Part shown: positions 17,089-25,047 of the stretch, piece by piece
Layout: each line of letters opens with the position of its first letter
Numbering within the stretch: the first letter of the stretch is position 1
Origin: Streptomyces hygroscopicus
GTDB taxonomy: Bacteria > Actinomycetota > Actinomycetes > Streptomycetales > Streptomycetaceae
Direction of reading: 5' to 3'
Assembly (NCBI GenBank): GCA_002021875.1
Contig: CP018627.1
Location: forward strand, 6,820,001 to 6,884,000
DNA length: 64,000 bases
Program-made: the position numbers and the translations under genes
Notes under the pieces: generated by a model
Seen by the model: only the letters and a program-made list of their open reading frames with translations
What the model was told of the DNA's origin: nothing
The model's database searches: none

Positions 17089-17979
17089 ATGAGCACCGTA
17101 TTGGAGAGCGCCGCGGCTTCCCCGACGACCGCGCCGAGGGTCGTCGAGTTGGAGATCACTGGAGCTTGCCAGCTCCAATGCGCGCAGTGCTTTGCCGAGT
17201 CGGGGCCGACCGGCACGCGCGGGGTGATGACGGTCGACGACTGGCGGCGGGTGATCAGCGACGCGGCGGCGCTGGGTGCGCGCGAGGTGCAGCTCATCGG
17301 CGGTGAGCCGACCACGCATCCGGCATGGGCCGAACTGGTCGACCACGCGCTGAGCCTCGGCCTTCAAGTCGAGGTCTACAGCAACTTGTTTCACATCAAG
17401 CCCGGTTGGTGGCGACTGCTCGCCCGCGAGGGCGTGAAGCTGGCCACCAGCTACTACAGCGACCGCGCCGAGGAACACGACGCCATCACGACCCGGCCGG
17501 GCAGCTACGAACGCACCCGGGCGAACATCGCCGGCGCCGTACGCCGCGGTATCCCGTTGCGTGTCGGCATCGTGTCCGTCCTGTCGGGGCAGCGCGTGAG
17601 CGAGGCATACGGGGAGCTGGAAGCGCTCGGCGTGACGGCGATTCGCACAGACCGCATGCGGCGCCTCGGCCGTGCCTCGCTGCCCGAGGCGGGGGTGGAC
17701 ACAGCGGAGCTGTGCGGGCGGTGCGGGCACGGACAGGCGGCCGTCCTGCCCTCGGGCGAGGTGACGCCGTGTGTGATGGCGCGGTGGCTGACCACCGGCA
17801 ATGTTCGGGAACGGGGCTTGGCCGCGGTCCTGGGCGGCGAGGCATGGGCCGCGGCGCTGAGCGCGATTCCGGCCCGCGCCGAGGGAGGTCCGTGTGACCC
17901 TGACTGCAAGCCCGCGTCGGACGGTGGCGACTGCTCGCCGGCTGAACAGGAAGCATGCGACCCGAAGTACGACGAATGA
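17089..17979 (+). CDS. radical SAM protein with cysteine-rich C-terminus
   Basis: This 296-residue protein carries a CxxxCxxC cluster motif (ACQLQCAQC, C27/C31/C34) for the SAM-cleaving [4Fe-4S] centre and the GGEP motif at 71-74. The C-terminal part has seven further cysteines: C209, C212, C228, then C269, C273, C282 and C290 in the tail GGPCDPDCKPASDGGDCSPA and onward. This pattern resembles SPASM-type auxiliary-cluster domains of peptide-modifying enzymes. The ATG at 17089 follows GGGAG; the frame is open upstream to 17032 but without support. The stop overlaps the methyltransferase region, suggesting joint action. The substrate is unknown and no precursor gene is visible nearby. Confidence 0.88.
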   Translation: MSTVLESAAASPTTAPRVVELEITGACQLQCAQCFAESGPTGTRGVMTVDDWRRVISDAAALGAREVQLIGGEPTTHPAWAELVDHALSLGLQVEVYSNLFHIKPGWWRLLAREGVKLATSYYSDRAEEHDAITTRPGSYERTRANIAGAVRRGIPLRVGIVSVLSGQRVSEAYGELEALGVTAIRTDRMRRLGRASLPEAGVDTAELCGRCGHGQAAVLPSGEVTPCVMARWLTTGNVRERGLAAVLGGEAWAAALSAIPARAEGGPCDPDCKPASDGGDCSPAEQEACDPKYDE

Positions 17980-17987
17980 GGCGGCTC

Positions 17988-19118
17988 ATGGACTGGAAGC
18001 CCCACGCCGAACATCTCGCGGCCGAGGTTGCCCCGCCCGTCTCGCGGTGGCGGAACGCGGTGGCCTCCACCCCCCGGCACATCTTCGTGCCCAGGTGGTG
18101 GGAACCGGCGGGCGGCGGCACGTGGGCGCTGCGCGAGGGGTCGGCGGACGAGTCGGCGTGGCTGCGCGCGGCCTACTCCGACACGTCCCTGGTGACCCGC
18201 GTCGGCCCGCTGCACGCCGACCAGGCAAGCCCCGACGACCGGCCGCGCGGCATGCCCACATCGTCGAGCACCATGCCCGGCCTGGTGGTGCGCATGCTGC
18301 GTCACGGGCTGTTGTACGACGGCGCCGACCTCGGCCTGATCGGCACGGGTACCGGGGTCAGTACCGCCCTCGCCGCGCGGCGCCTCGGTGACAAGCACGT
18401 CACGGCCATGGACATAGACCCCTACCTGACCGAGGCGGCGATCGATCGGCTTGCCTCCCTGGACATGTCCCCCCAAGTGGTCACCTGTGACGCCACGGGG
18501 CCGCTCCCGGGAGACTTCGACCGCATCGTGTCCATGGTGGCGCCGCACAACCTCGCCGGCGTGACAGCCGCGCTGCGCCCCGGCGGGCGCCTGGTGACCA
18601 CGCTCGCCCGCATGAGCGTGATCGTCACGGCCGACAAGGACGCGGACGGCGGCGCGCGCGGGGTCGTCGAGTGGGACCGGGCAGGGTTCATGAGCACCCG
18701 CACCGGGGCCGACTACCCGCCGGGGACGGCAGAGCTGTTCGCGGCCGTACGGGACCGCGAGGGCGAGGAGACGATCGAGGGCCGCTATCCGGTGCTCAAC
18801 GTCGCGGAGGCGTGGGACGTGCGCGCCATGCTCGAACTCGCCGCGCCCGGCGTCGAGACCCACTACGAGGAGCGCGGCGAGCAGCGCACGGCATGGCTCG
18901 TGCACGCCGACGGCTCATGGGCGCGCGCTTCGGCGACGTGGATCGACCCGCCCACGGTCCACCAGGGCGGCCCGCGGCGCCTGTGGACGGTGCTCGAACG
19001 CATCCGGCACCGGCTGAACGCCGAGGGCGGCCTACCGATCTACGGCAGCCGCGTGCACATCACACCTGACGGCGTGTGTCATTTCACGCGCGGCAAGTGG
19101 TCGGCCTCCTACGGCTGA
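17988..19118 (+). CDS. PCMT-like SAM-dependent methyltransferase
   Basis: This 376-residue protein opens with DWKPHAEHLAAEV and STPRHIFVPRWWE and has a SAM-binding loop IGTGTGVSTALAARRLG, preceded by MPTSSSTMPGLVVRMLRHG. That layout is the one seen in protein-L-isoaspartate O-methyltransferase relatives that accompany RiPP maturation enzymes such as ATP-grasp or FxLD systems. Unlike plain repair PCMT it carries a long C-terminal extension (about 150 residues). The ATG at 17988 has GAGGCGG upstream; an ATG at 17976 overlapping the radical SAM stop is possible. It probably acts on the same substrate as the radical SAM enzyme. Confidence 0.85.
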   Translation: MDWKPHAEHLAAEVAPPVSRWRNAVASTPRHIFVPRWWEPAGGGTWALREGSADESAWLRAAYSDTSLVTRVGPLHADQASPDDRPRGMPTSSSTMPGLVVRMLRHGLLYDGADLGLIGTGTGVSTALAARRLGDKHVTAMDIDPYLTEAAIDRLASLDMSPQVVTCDATGPLPGDFDRIVSMVAPHNLAGVTAALRPGGRLVTTLARMSVIVTADKDADGGARGVVEWDRAGFMSTRTGADYPPGTAELFAAVRDREGEETIEGRYPVLNVAEAWDVRAMLELAAPGVETHYEERGEQRTAWLVHADGSWARASATWIDPPTVHQGGPRRLWTVLERIRHRLNAEGGLPIYGSRVHITPDGVCHFTRGKWSASYG

Positions 19119-19183
19119 TCTCACCCGACTGCCCCGCCCGTCGTCATCCAGGGGCCGAAGACCAAGTGAGAAGGGGGCGTGCT

Positions 19184-19213
19184 GGACCTTCCTTCCCCTC
19201 GTGAGGAAGGTCC
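19184..19213 (+). terminator. hairpin after the methyltransferase gene
   Basis: A 10-bp perfect stem (GGACCTTCCT with AGGAAGGTCC) with a ten-base loop lies 65 bases after the methyltransferase stop. It is the first of two hairpins in the gap before the TetR gene. Confidence 0.55.
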
Positions 19214-19234
19214 GGCAAACCTGCGCCCTGTTGG

Positions 19235-19260
19235 CCTAATGCGCCGTCGCGCGCATTAGG
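19235..19260. promoter_or_regulatory. second perfect hairpin/palindrome upstream of the TetR gene
   Basis: CCTAATGCGC and GCGCATTAGG form a perfect 10-bp inverted repeat around CGTCGC, 22 bases after the previous hairpin and 122 bases before the TetR start. It could be a second terminator or an operator for the TetR-type protein. The sequence alone does not decide. Confidence 0.45.
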
Positions 19261-19382
19261 TAACGGGTGTCACAATAGCGAGGGGCGTGTACGCCGTGCA
19301 ATGGGTTACCGGGCGTAGGGCGCCCGGATGTCGTGAAGATCTGGTGCTCACGAAGGTGGAGGGGCCGTAGAGTCGGCGCGTC

Positions 19383-20030
19383 ATGACAGAGCGACCACCG
19401 CATGGGTCTGCTCGCCCCGGGGGGCGTACGGCCCGGACTCGTGCCGCCGTGTTGGCGGCCGCGTACGAGGAGCTCGACCGCGACTCGTTCGCCGCGCTCA
19501 CCCTTGACCGGCTCGCCCGGCGGTCGGGGGTGCATGTGTCGACCATCCGGCGGCGCTGGCGCACGGTGGAGGGGGTCGTCGTCGATCTGCTGGCCGAGCA
19601 CAGTGCGACGCTGCCGACCCCGGACACCGGTGACTTCCGGCGGGACCTGACGCAACTCGCCCAGGCCATCGCGGACTTCAACAACGCGCTGCGCAACCGC
19701 AACGTCATCCAGGGGCTGCTCGCGGCCGCCGCGCACGATTCCCGGGTCGAGGAGATCGTCCGCGCCGCGTTCGTGCGGCGCACCGAGGAGGTGACCCTGA
19801 TCGCGCGGCAGGCGGTCGAACGGGGGGAGATCCCCGAGGGCACCGAGGCGCGGGAGGTCATCGCCGCACTGGCGGCGCCCCTCTACTACCGGGTGCTCGT
19901 TCTGCGCGGGTTCATCGACGAGCGGCTGGTGCACACCAGCGTGGAGACGACGTATCAGGCCGCCCGCTCGGGGGTGTTCGTACGCGAGGGCGATCGCGAG
20001 GGGGATCGCGAGGGGGATCGCAAGGGGTGA
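19383..20030 (+). CDS. TetR/AcrR-family transcriptional regulator
   Basis: This 215-residue protein has an N-terminal TetR HTH (ARTRAAVLAAAYEELDRDSF, TLDRLARRSGVHVSTIRRRW) and a helical ligand-binding domain containing DFNNALRNRNVIQGLLAAAA. The C-terminal domain resembles the TetR_C_11 type common in Streptomyces. The tail is a short repeat, EGDREGDREGDRKG, encoded by a 12-base tandem repeat. Its targets are unknown; the convergent DUF305/DUF3105 genes lie just beyond a shared terminator and there is no divergent partner. Confidence 0.92.
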   Translation: MTERPPHGSARPGGRTARTRAAVLAAAYEELDRDSFAALTLDRLARRSGVHVSTIRRRWRTVEGVVVDLLAEHSATLPTPDTGDFRRDLTQLAQAIADFNNALRNRNVIQGLLAAAAHDSRVEEIVRAAFVRRTEEVTLIARQAVERGEIPEGTEAREVIAALAAPLYYRVLVLRGFIDERLVHTSVETTYQAARSGVFVREGDREGDREGDRKG

Positions 20031-20057
20031 TGGCGCCCCCGGGGCGGGGGCGCCATC
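20029..20057. terminator. bidirectional terminator between TetR and DUF305 genes
   Basis: A 12-bp perfect stem (GATGGCGCCCCC and its complement, five-base loop) begins inside the TetR stop codon and ends ten bases before the stop of the convergent DUF305 gene, so it can serve both genes. Confidence 0.75.
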
Positions 20058-20066
20058 GGCGGGGCG

Positions 20067-20780
20067 TCAGGAGGACGCGCCGCGTGCCTTGAGCATGTCG
20101 GCCATGAGCTGGATCTCCGACTGCTGGCCCTGGACCATGGTCGTGGCCAGATGCTTCTCGGTCGGGTCCTTGACCAGTTCGACCGCGCCCTTCGCCATCT
20201 CGACGCCGCCCTTGTGATGGGCGGTCATCAGCTTCAGGTAGAGCACCTCGGCCGCCTTGCCCTTGGCCTTGCGCAACTCGTCGAGCTGGGTGTTGGTGGC
20301 CATGCCCGGCATGAGCGAGCCGTCGTGCGGCTTGTACGCGCCGCCGCCGTCCATGCCCTTCATCGAGCCGTGGTCCATGCCCTCCATACCGTCCATGCCG
20401 TTCTTCATCCACGTCATGGGCGGGTCCTCGGACGTCTTGCCCAGCCCCCACATGTCCAGCCAGCCCTGCAGCATCCCGCTCTGGGTGGCCTGCGTGCTGG
20501 CGATGTCGAACGCCAGCCGCCGCACCTCGTCGTCGCTGGTGCGGTCGCGCACGATGAACGACATCTCCACCGCCTGCTGGTGGTGGACGGACATGTCGCG
20601 GGCGAAACCGGCCTCGGCGGAGGTGTCCTTCGGCGTACCCGTGTCGGTCGTGCCCTCCGAGCGGTCGCTCGTCAGCCACAGCACGGCCACCGCCACCAGG
20701 GTCACCAGCGCGAGGGCGGCGGCGATCCCCGCCACCAGCGGCCGGCGTGCGGCGCGGCCGACGGCGGTCCCGTCGCTCAC
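20067..20780 (-). CDS. DUF305 family membrane-anchored protein
   Basis: This 237-residue protein has an N-terminal TM helix (about 13-38) and an extracytoplasmic DUF305 domain of the ferritin-like four-helix type. It shows the paired histidine motifs DMSVHHQQAVEMS and MTAHHKGGVEMAKGA, separated by a Met/His-rich loop (MKNGMDGMEGMDHGSMKGMD) that could bind copper. GTG start at 20780 overlaps the stop of the DUF3105 gene, so the pair is translationally coupled. DUF305 proteins are often linked to metal handling, but this one is uncharacterised. Confidence 0.9.
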   Translation of the reverse strand: MSDGTAVGRAARRPLVAGIAAALALVTLVAVAVLWLTSDRSEGTTDTGTPKDTSAEAGFARDMSVHHQQAVEMSFIVRDRTSDDEVRRLAFDIASTQATQSGMLQGWLDMWGLGKTSEDPPMTWMKNGMDGMEGMDHGSMKGMDGGGAYKPHDGSLMPGMATNTQLDELRKAKGKAAEVLYLKLMTAHHKGGVEMAKGAVELVKDPTEKHLATTMVQGQQSEIQLMADMLKARGASS

Positions 20781-21445
20781 GAGGTCTTTCCGTTGGTGCA
20801 GTAGGCGCCGGGCTCGGGGGTCTGCTTGCCCTGGACGAACTTCTTGAAGAAGGCGGCCACCCGCGGGTCCGACGCCTTCTGGACGTCCAGCTGGTTGCCC
20901 CAGGCGTTGAGGACGATCGGCGCGTCCTGCTCCTGGTAGGGGCTGATCATCGAGTACGGGGTCTTCTTCACCCGCTCCGAGAGGGCGGCGATGTCCTCCT
21001 TCGGCGCCTTGTCGGTGTACGTCACCCACACCGCGCCGTGCTCCAGCGCGTGCACCGCGTTCTCCTTCGCCAGCGGCTTGGTGTAGACGTCGCCGTTGCA
21101 GTTCTGCCAGACCTGGTTGTGGTTTCCGCCGACCGGCGGCGACATCGCGTACTTCACCGTGCCCTGGACATGCGTCCGGCCCAGGTTCTTCCAGGTCTTC
21201 ATGCCCTTGAACTCGCCGGTCTTCACGACCGCGGAGGTGACCTTGGCCTCCTTCTCGTCCTTCTTGTTGCTCGCGTCGACGAGGAAGTAGCCCCCGACGG
21301 CGAGTCCGGCGACGATCACCGTGACGGAGGTGATGGTGATGGCCCGGAACCTGCGCTCGCGCGCCTTCTCCGCACGGCGCAGTTCCTCTATCTTCGCGCG
21401 GCGGTCGGCCGCGGTGCCCTTCGTCTTCGATCCCTTGGAGCCCAT
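20777..21445 (-). CDS. DUF3105 family membrane protein
   Basis: This 222-residue protein has a charged cytoplasmic N-terminus (KIEELRRAEKARERRFRA), one TM helix (ITSVTVIVAGLAVGGYFLV) and an extracytoplasmic DUF3105 domain with the hallmark SPPVGGNHNQVWQNC and NAVHALEHGAVWVTY. The ATG at 21445 was chosen over an upstream in-frame start for its AAGGA. It is first in a two-gene unit with the DUF305 gene, a pairing that recurs in actinobacteria. Conserved His, Asn and Cys residues suggest a metal or redox role, which is unproven. Confidence 0.9.
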   Translation of the reverse strand: MGSKGSKTKGTAADRRAKIEELRRAEKARERRFRAITITSVTVIVAGLAVGGYFLVDASNKKDEKEAKVTSAVVKTGEFKGMKTWKNLGRTHVQGTVKYAMSPPVGGNHNQVWQNCNGDVYTKPLAKENAVHALEHGAVWVTYTDKAPKEDIAALSERVKKTPYSMISPYQEQDAPIVLNAWGNQLDVQKASDPRVAAFFKKFVQGKQTPEPGAYCTNGKTS

Positions 21446-21541
21446 GGCTGTCCTTGTCCTCGGAGTACTCAAAGTTCGCGCAGTTCGCGCACTTCGCACG
21501 CTGGATGGGTGGAGCGGTGCATCGCGGTTACCGGCGCCGGC

Positions 21542-22018
21542 CTAGGTCCGAAGCACTTGGAGCTGATGGAGGCCGAGGGCGCGGACGGGGTGGTCGGGCG
21601 GCGCCCGGACGGAGTCCGGATTCCGGTGGCCGTCGGGCGGCGGAACCTCGGCGAGGAAGAGCGGGGGTACGGGCGTGGGCACCAGGGCCTGGACCACGCC
21701 CCGGGGGCCCGTGACACAGTCGTCGCTTCCGGTGTCGGTGCCGGAGCCGGAGCCGGTGCCGGAGCCGTCGGACGGGCCGTGCCCCGGGGACGGATAGGTG
21801 ACCGGCTTCTCGTGCGGCTCGGCCGACGCGACGGTGTCCGCCGGGCGGCGCGGGCACCCCGTCGACAGGCCGTTGTGGTCGGCGGCGGGTTGGACGCACG
21901 AGGGCGCCACCCATATCGCCGCGGCGAGCAGCAGAACGGCACGGCAGAGGACGGACGGCACGGTGCCGCGCACCGCGTCCCTCCGTATGTGGCCCTCTCC
22001 GCCCTGCCCTCTGCCCAT
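21542..22018 (-). CDS. hypothetical exported proline-rich protein
   Basis: This is a 158-residue candidate gene. It has a hydrophobic N-terminal segment (SVLCRAVLLLAAAIWVAPSC) that could be a signal or lipoprotein-like anchor, followed by a low-complexity Pro/Gly/Ser/Thr region (DGSGTGSGSGTDTGSDD). No domain is recognised. The start is uncertain: ATG at 22018 is used, with a longer TTG version from 22081 possible. The third-position GC bias favours this frame over its overlaps, but evidence for translation is moderate. The downstream neighbour on the same strand is the DUF3105 gene, 96 bases away. Confidence 0.5.
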   Translation of the reverse strand: MGRGQGGEGHIRRDAVRGTVPSVLCRAVLLLAAAIWVAPSCVQPAADHNGLSTGCPRRPADTVASAEPHEKPVTYPSPGHGPSDGSGTGSGSGTDTGSDDCVTGPRGVVQALVPTPVPPLFLAEVPPPDGHRNPDSVRAPPDHPVRALGLHQLQVLRT

Positions 22019-22140
22019 CGCGCCAGATCGTAACCACTGTGACTGCCGCGGCTGAATGGGCCCACGGCGGAACGTGGGCAAATGCCTGGTGGGGGCGCGG
22101 CATCAGCGGTGCCGTCCGGCCGCCCTAGGCGGCCCGGCGT

Positions 22141-22200
22141 CAGCCGCGCCGCCCTGGTGTCAGCCGCGCCGCCCCGGCGTCAGCCGCGCCGCGCCGCCGC
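22141..22200. repeat. 20-bp tandem repeat, three copies
   Basis: Three tandem 20-base units beginning CAGCCGCGCCGC occupy the gap directly before the stop codon of the adenylating-enzyme gene (22204). The copies differ at a few positions, mostly in the third. Confidence 0.7.
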
Positions 22201-22203
22201 CCC

Positions 22204-23304
22204 TCAGTAGACGCCCTCGATCACGACCTCGTCGTCGAACATCGCGACCGGCCCCACATCCGCCACCGAGTCCCCGGCCGCGCCCTCGGGCGGCGGGACG
22301 CGGATCGCCAGATCGCGCTCGAGGTTGTTGGGTAGCAGAGCGGACTTGCTGACGTGGTTCATCACCACCTGGCCGCGTTCGCCGTACGGCACCGGCTCCC
22401 CGCTCGCCGGGTCCACCACCGAGAAGGTGACGAACGGCGTGCGCGGATCGAAGACACACGGCTCGTCCGGGCCGAGCCCCAGCCGCTCCGTGGCGCCGCC
22501 GAGGATCATGGTGTTGCCGTAGGTGCCGTAGAGCGCACAGCCGGGGAAGACCTCGGTGCGCAGCAGATCGCGGGTGTCGGCGTCCATATGGGCGCCGCCC
22601 CACATGATGCCCTTGACCTTCTCCCCGATCAGCTCGATCAGGTCGTCATGCCGGGCCAGCCGCTCCAGCAGCGGCGGGGTGGTCATCAGCACCCCGATGT
22701 CCTGGGTGCGCAGGACGTACGCCGCCTGCTCCACCAGGTGGCTCACATAGGCGTCGGTCTCCTCGGCCTTCCCGGCGGAGATCAGCTTCTTCACCCACCG
22801 CGGATCCATGTCGACGCGGAACATCAGCCCACCGTGCCGGGCGGCCGTGCCCGCGACCATCTCGCCGACCATATGGGGGCCACTGGGCGCGATGGCGAGC
22901 CAGTCCACCCCGCGCGGGATGCCGAGCCCGTCGAGGTCGGCGCTCAGCCCGTGGGTGAGCCGGTCCAGCCAGTCGCGCAGACACACGATCCGCTTGGGAG
23001 CGCCGGTGGTGCCGCCGCTTTCGAAGACACCGACGATCCGGGCGTCGGCGCCGTAGCCCTGGGGGATCAGATCGCGCACCGGCACGTCGCGCAATTCCCC
23101 GGTGACATTGGGGAAGAGCGCGAGATCGGCGACGCCCTTGACGTCCCGGCGCGGATCGAAGTCCAGCGTGCCCGCCTTCCGCAGCCAGAACGGGGAGCCG
23201 GTGTCCGGGCCGAAGTGCCACTCCATGGCGGCGCGGATGTACTCGTCGGGGTCGGGGCGCTCGTCGAAGGGGACGTCGAGCACGGAAAGGGAAGCTGTCG
23301 GCAC
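22204..23304 (-). CDS. AMP-forming adenylating enzyme, LuxE/EhpF-like
   Basis: This 366-residue protein is a compact ANL-superfamily adenylating enzyme. It has the phosphate-binding loop FESGGTTGAPKRIV and the conserved segments APSGPHMVGEM, GTYGNTMILGG and GERGQVVMNHV. It lacks most of the usual C-terminal domain, like LuxE and the phenazine enzyme EhpF. It should activate a carboxylic acid as acyl-AMP. Its upstream partner on the same strand is a LuxC/EhpG-like reductase, so together they probably reduce a carboxylate to an aldehyde. No phenazine core genes are present, so the substrate is open. Confidence 0.85.
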   Translation of the reverse strand: MPTASLSVLDVPFDERPDPDEYIRAAMEWHFGPDTGSPFWLRKAGTLDFDPRRDVKGVADLALFPNVTGELRDVPVRDLIPQGYGADARIVGVFESGGTTGAPKRIVCLRDWLDRLTHGLSADLDGLGIPRGVDWLAIAPSGPHMVGEMVAGTAARHGGLMFRVDMDPRWVKKLISAGKAEETDAYVSHLVEQAAYVLRTQDIGVLMTTPPLLERLARHDDLIELIGEKVKGIMWGGAHMDADTRDLLRTEVFPGCALYGTYGNTMILGGATERLGLGPDEPCVFDPRTPFVTFSVVDPASGEPVPYGERGQVVMNHVSKSALLPNNLERDLAIRVPPPEGAAGDSVADVGPVAMFDDEVVIEGVY

Positions 23305-23385
23305 GGGTTGCTCCTCATGCTCCTCGTGGGGGACGGGCGGCGCGGGATCGGCGCCGTCAGGACGGGCGACGCCGGATCGGCGCCG

Positions 23386-24861
23386 TCAGCCGCGGATGAC
23401 GGCCTTCGTACGCATCAGGAACTCGCCGAGATACGCGTCGTGCGGGATGCCAGGGGCGATCCAGTGCGTGGGGTGGTCCCCGATGTAGAGGTTCTTGACG
23501 GACGGCTCGGCGAGCAGCGCGTCCAGCAGCGCCTCGTCCCCGGTGATGGCCGTGACGACCAGGCTGTCCCGGAGCGCGGCGACCCCCGCCGCACGTGTCC
23601 AGGGGGCCACCCAGACGCAGGGGAACGACAGCTCCATGCCCAGCCGCGGGTCCAGCGGATCGTCGAGCTGGAAGACGGCGGGACGCAGGGCGGCGCTGCC
23701 GTCGCCGAGGTCGTCCACCACTCCGTCGCCGCCCAGCCACGCCCGGGCGCCCCCGGCCTTGCCGAGCAGAAGGCGCTCGAAGCCGCGGGCGGTGTCGAGC
23801 GGATGGACCGGCAGTACCGCCTTCTCGTCCTGCGGCGGCAGGCTGGGGAGCGCGGCGAGCCGTTCCGCCAGCGCCTCGGCGACCGGCGCCGGATCGCCCT
23901 CGACGAGCACGGCGGTGGCGTTGACGCACGCGGTGCCGCCATGGCGGGCGATCGAGTCGACGACCACATCGAGGTGGTCGCGCCACTCCCGGTCGGCGGT
24001 GAGCAGGATCTTGGAGCGGCCGGGGCCGTTGGGCAGCACGGCCGGATCGGCGGCGTAGCGGTCGATGACCTCCTGGCCGCCGTAGACCATGGACAGATCC
24101 GCACCGTGCAGGATCTCCCCGGCCGCGTCGTGGTCGGTGGGCAGCAGCACCACCTGATCCGTCCCGAAGCCCGCCTCGCGCAGGGCGCTGACCAGCCGGT
24201 ACGGGGTGAGCGGCTCACGGCGGGAGGGGCGTACGGCCACCCGGTAACCCAGCGCGAGCGCCTCCAGCCACAGGGCGTGCACGGCGGGGTGGTTTCCGGC
24301 GGCGTGCACGGCGAAGACATCGCCGCGCCTGATCCACACCGCGGTGCCGCCGCGGGCGTACGGATCGCGCCAGTCGCCCACCGCCCCCACCGGGCGGGCC
24401 GCCTGGACGCTGCGGTACGCCTCGGTGGCGCTGAGCCGTATCGCCTCCACGGCGATCCGCACATTGGCGAGCGGGGTGCCCGACATCCGGCACACCGCGC
24501 TCTCGTACGCCGCCGCCGTCATCCCGGCGACGGTGCCGGTGGCGAACAGCTCCCCCGCCCGCTTCAGCGCGGCCAGCCGCTCCTCCAGCGGCGGGGTGGC
24601 GGCGGCGCGCAGCGCGGCCAGCGCGCGGGTGACGAACAGCCGGGGCACCAGGGAGAGTTCGGCCATGGGGGTGCCGGTGACATCGCTGATGGTGAGGCGG
24701 TGACGGGAGCGGTACGGCCCCTTGGGGCCGAGGGCGTCCAGGGCCTGCAGGGCGGGTGGCGCGTCCGGGGAGCCCGGGGCGTGCGGCGCGTCCGGCGTGT
24801 CCACGGCATGCGGCGCGTCCGGCGCGTCCAGGGCGTCCGGGGTGGTGGCGGGCTGGGACAC
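23386..24861 (-). CDS. aldehyde dehydrogenase-fold acyl reductase, LuxC/EhpG-like
   Basis: This 491-residue protein has an Ala/Pro/Asp-rich N-terminal tail (repeats of APDAPHA and TPDAPHA, about residues 5-40), then an aldehyde-dehydrogenase-like fold with the cofactor region FAVHAAGNHPAVH and the candidate nucleophile in GGTACVNATAVLVEG. GTG start at 24861 is preceded by GGAG. It sits upstream of the EhpF/LuxE-like gene, separated by 81 bases. In LuxCE and EhpFG the adenylating enzyme passes an activated acyl group to this partner, which reduces it with NAD(P)H. The same role is inferred here. Confidence 0.85.
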   Translation of the reverse strand: MSQPATTPDALDAPDAPHAVDTPDAPHAPGSPDAPPALQALDALGPKGPYRSRHRLTISDVTGTPMAELSLVPRLFVTRALAALRAAATPPLEERLAALKRAGELFATGTVAGMTAAAYESAVCRMSGTPLANVRIAVEAIRLSATEAYRSVQAARPVGAVGDWRDPYARGGTAVWIRRGDVFAVHAAGNHPAVHALWLEALALGYRVAVRPSRREPLTPYRLVSALREAGFGTDQVVLLPTDHDAAGEILHGADLSMVYGGQEVIDRYAADPAVLPNGPGRSKILLTADREWRDHLDVVVDSIARHGGTACVNATAVLVEGDPAPVAEALAERLAALPSLPPQDEKAVLPVHPLDTARGFERLLLGKAGGARAWLGGDGVVDDLGDGSAALRPAVFQLDDPLDPRLGMELSFPCVWVAPWTRAAGVAALRDSLVVTAITGDEALLDALLAEPSVKNLYIGDHPTHWIAPGIPHDAYLGEFLMRTKAVIRG

Positions 24862-25047
24862 GCTGGCTCCTTCGCGGGCGGAGGACACACCGGCCCCTTG
24901 GCGGGCGCGGCGGGAAAGGGGTGAACCACGCTTATCCCACGGCGCGGGCGGGACAGAGTCAATTGGCCCAAAGGCCATACCGGCCCCCTGGGCCGGGCCG
25001 GGCGCACCGCGGGCCACGTACCATGCCCGGCCGGAGGTGGTAGGGAC

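Noticed and set aside
22204..24861. Phenazine biosynthesis cluster, also with the PhzF-like gene at 46575
   Set aside because: No phzA-E or phzG genes are present and the PhzF relative is 22 kb away beside its own LysR gene. Only an EhpF/EhpG-type pair is supported.
22354..24924. 856-codon rightward open frame over the adenylating-enzyme and reductase genes
   Set aside because: Antisense artefact with no recognisable domain; the leftward frames show conserved catalytic motifs.
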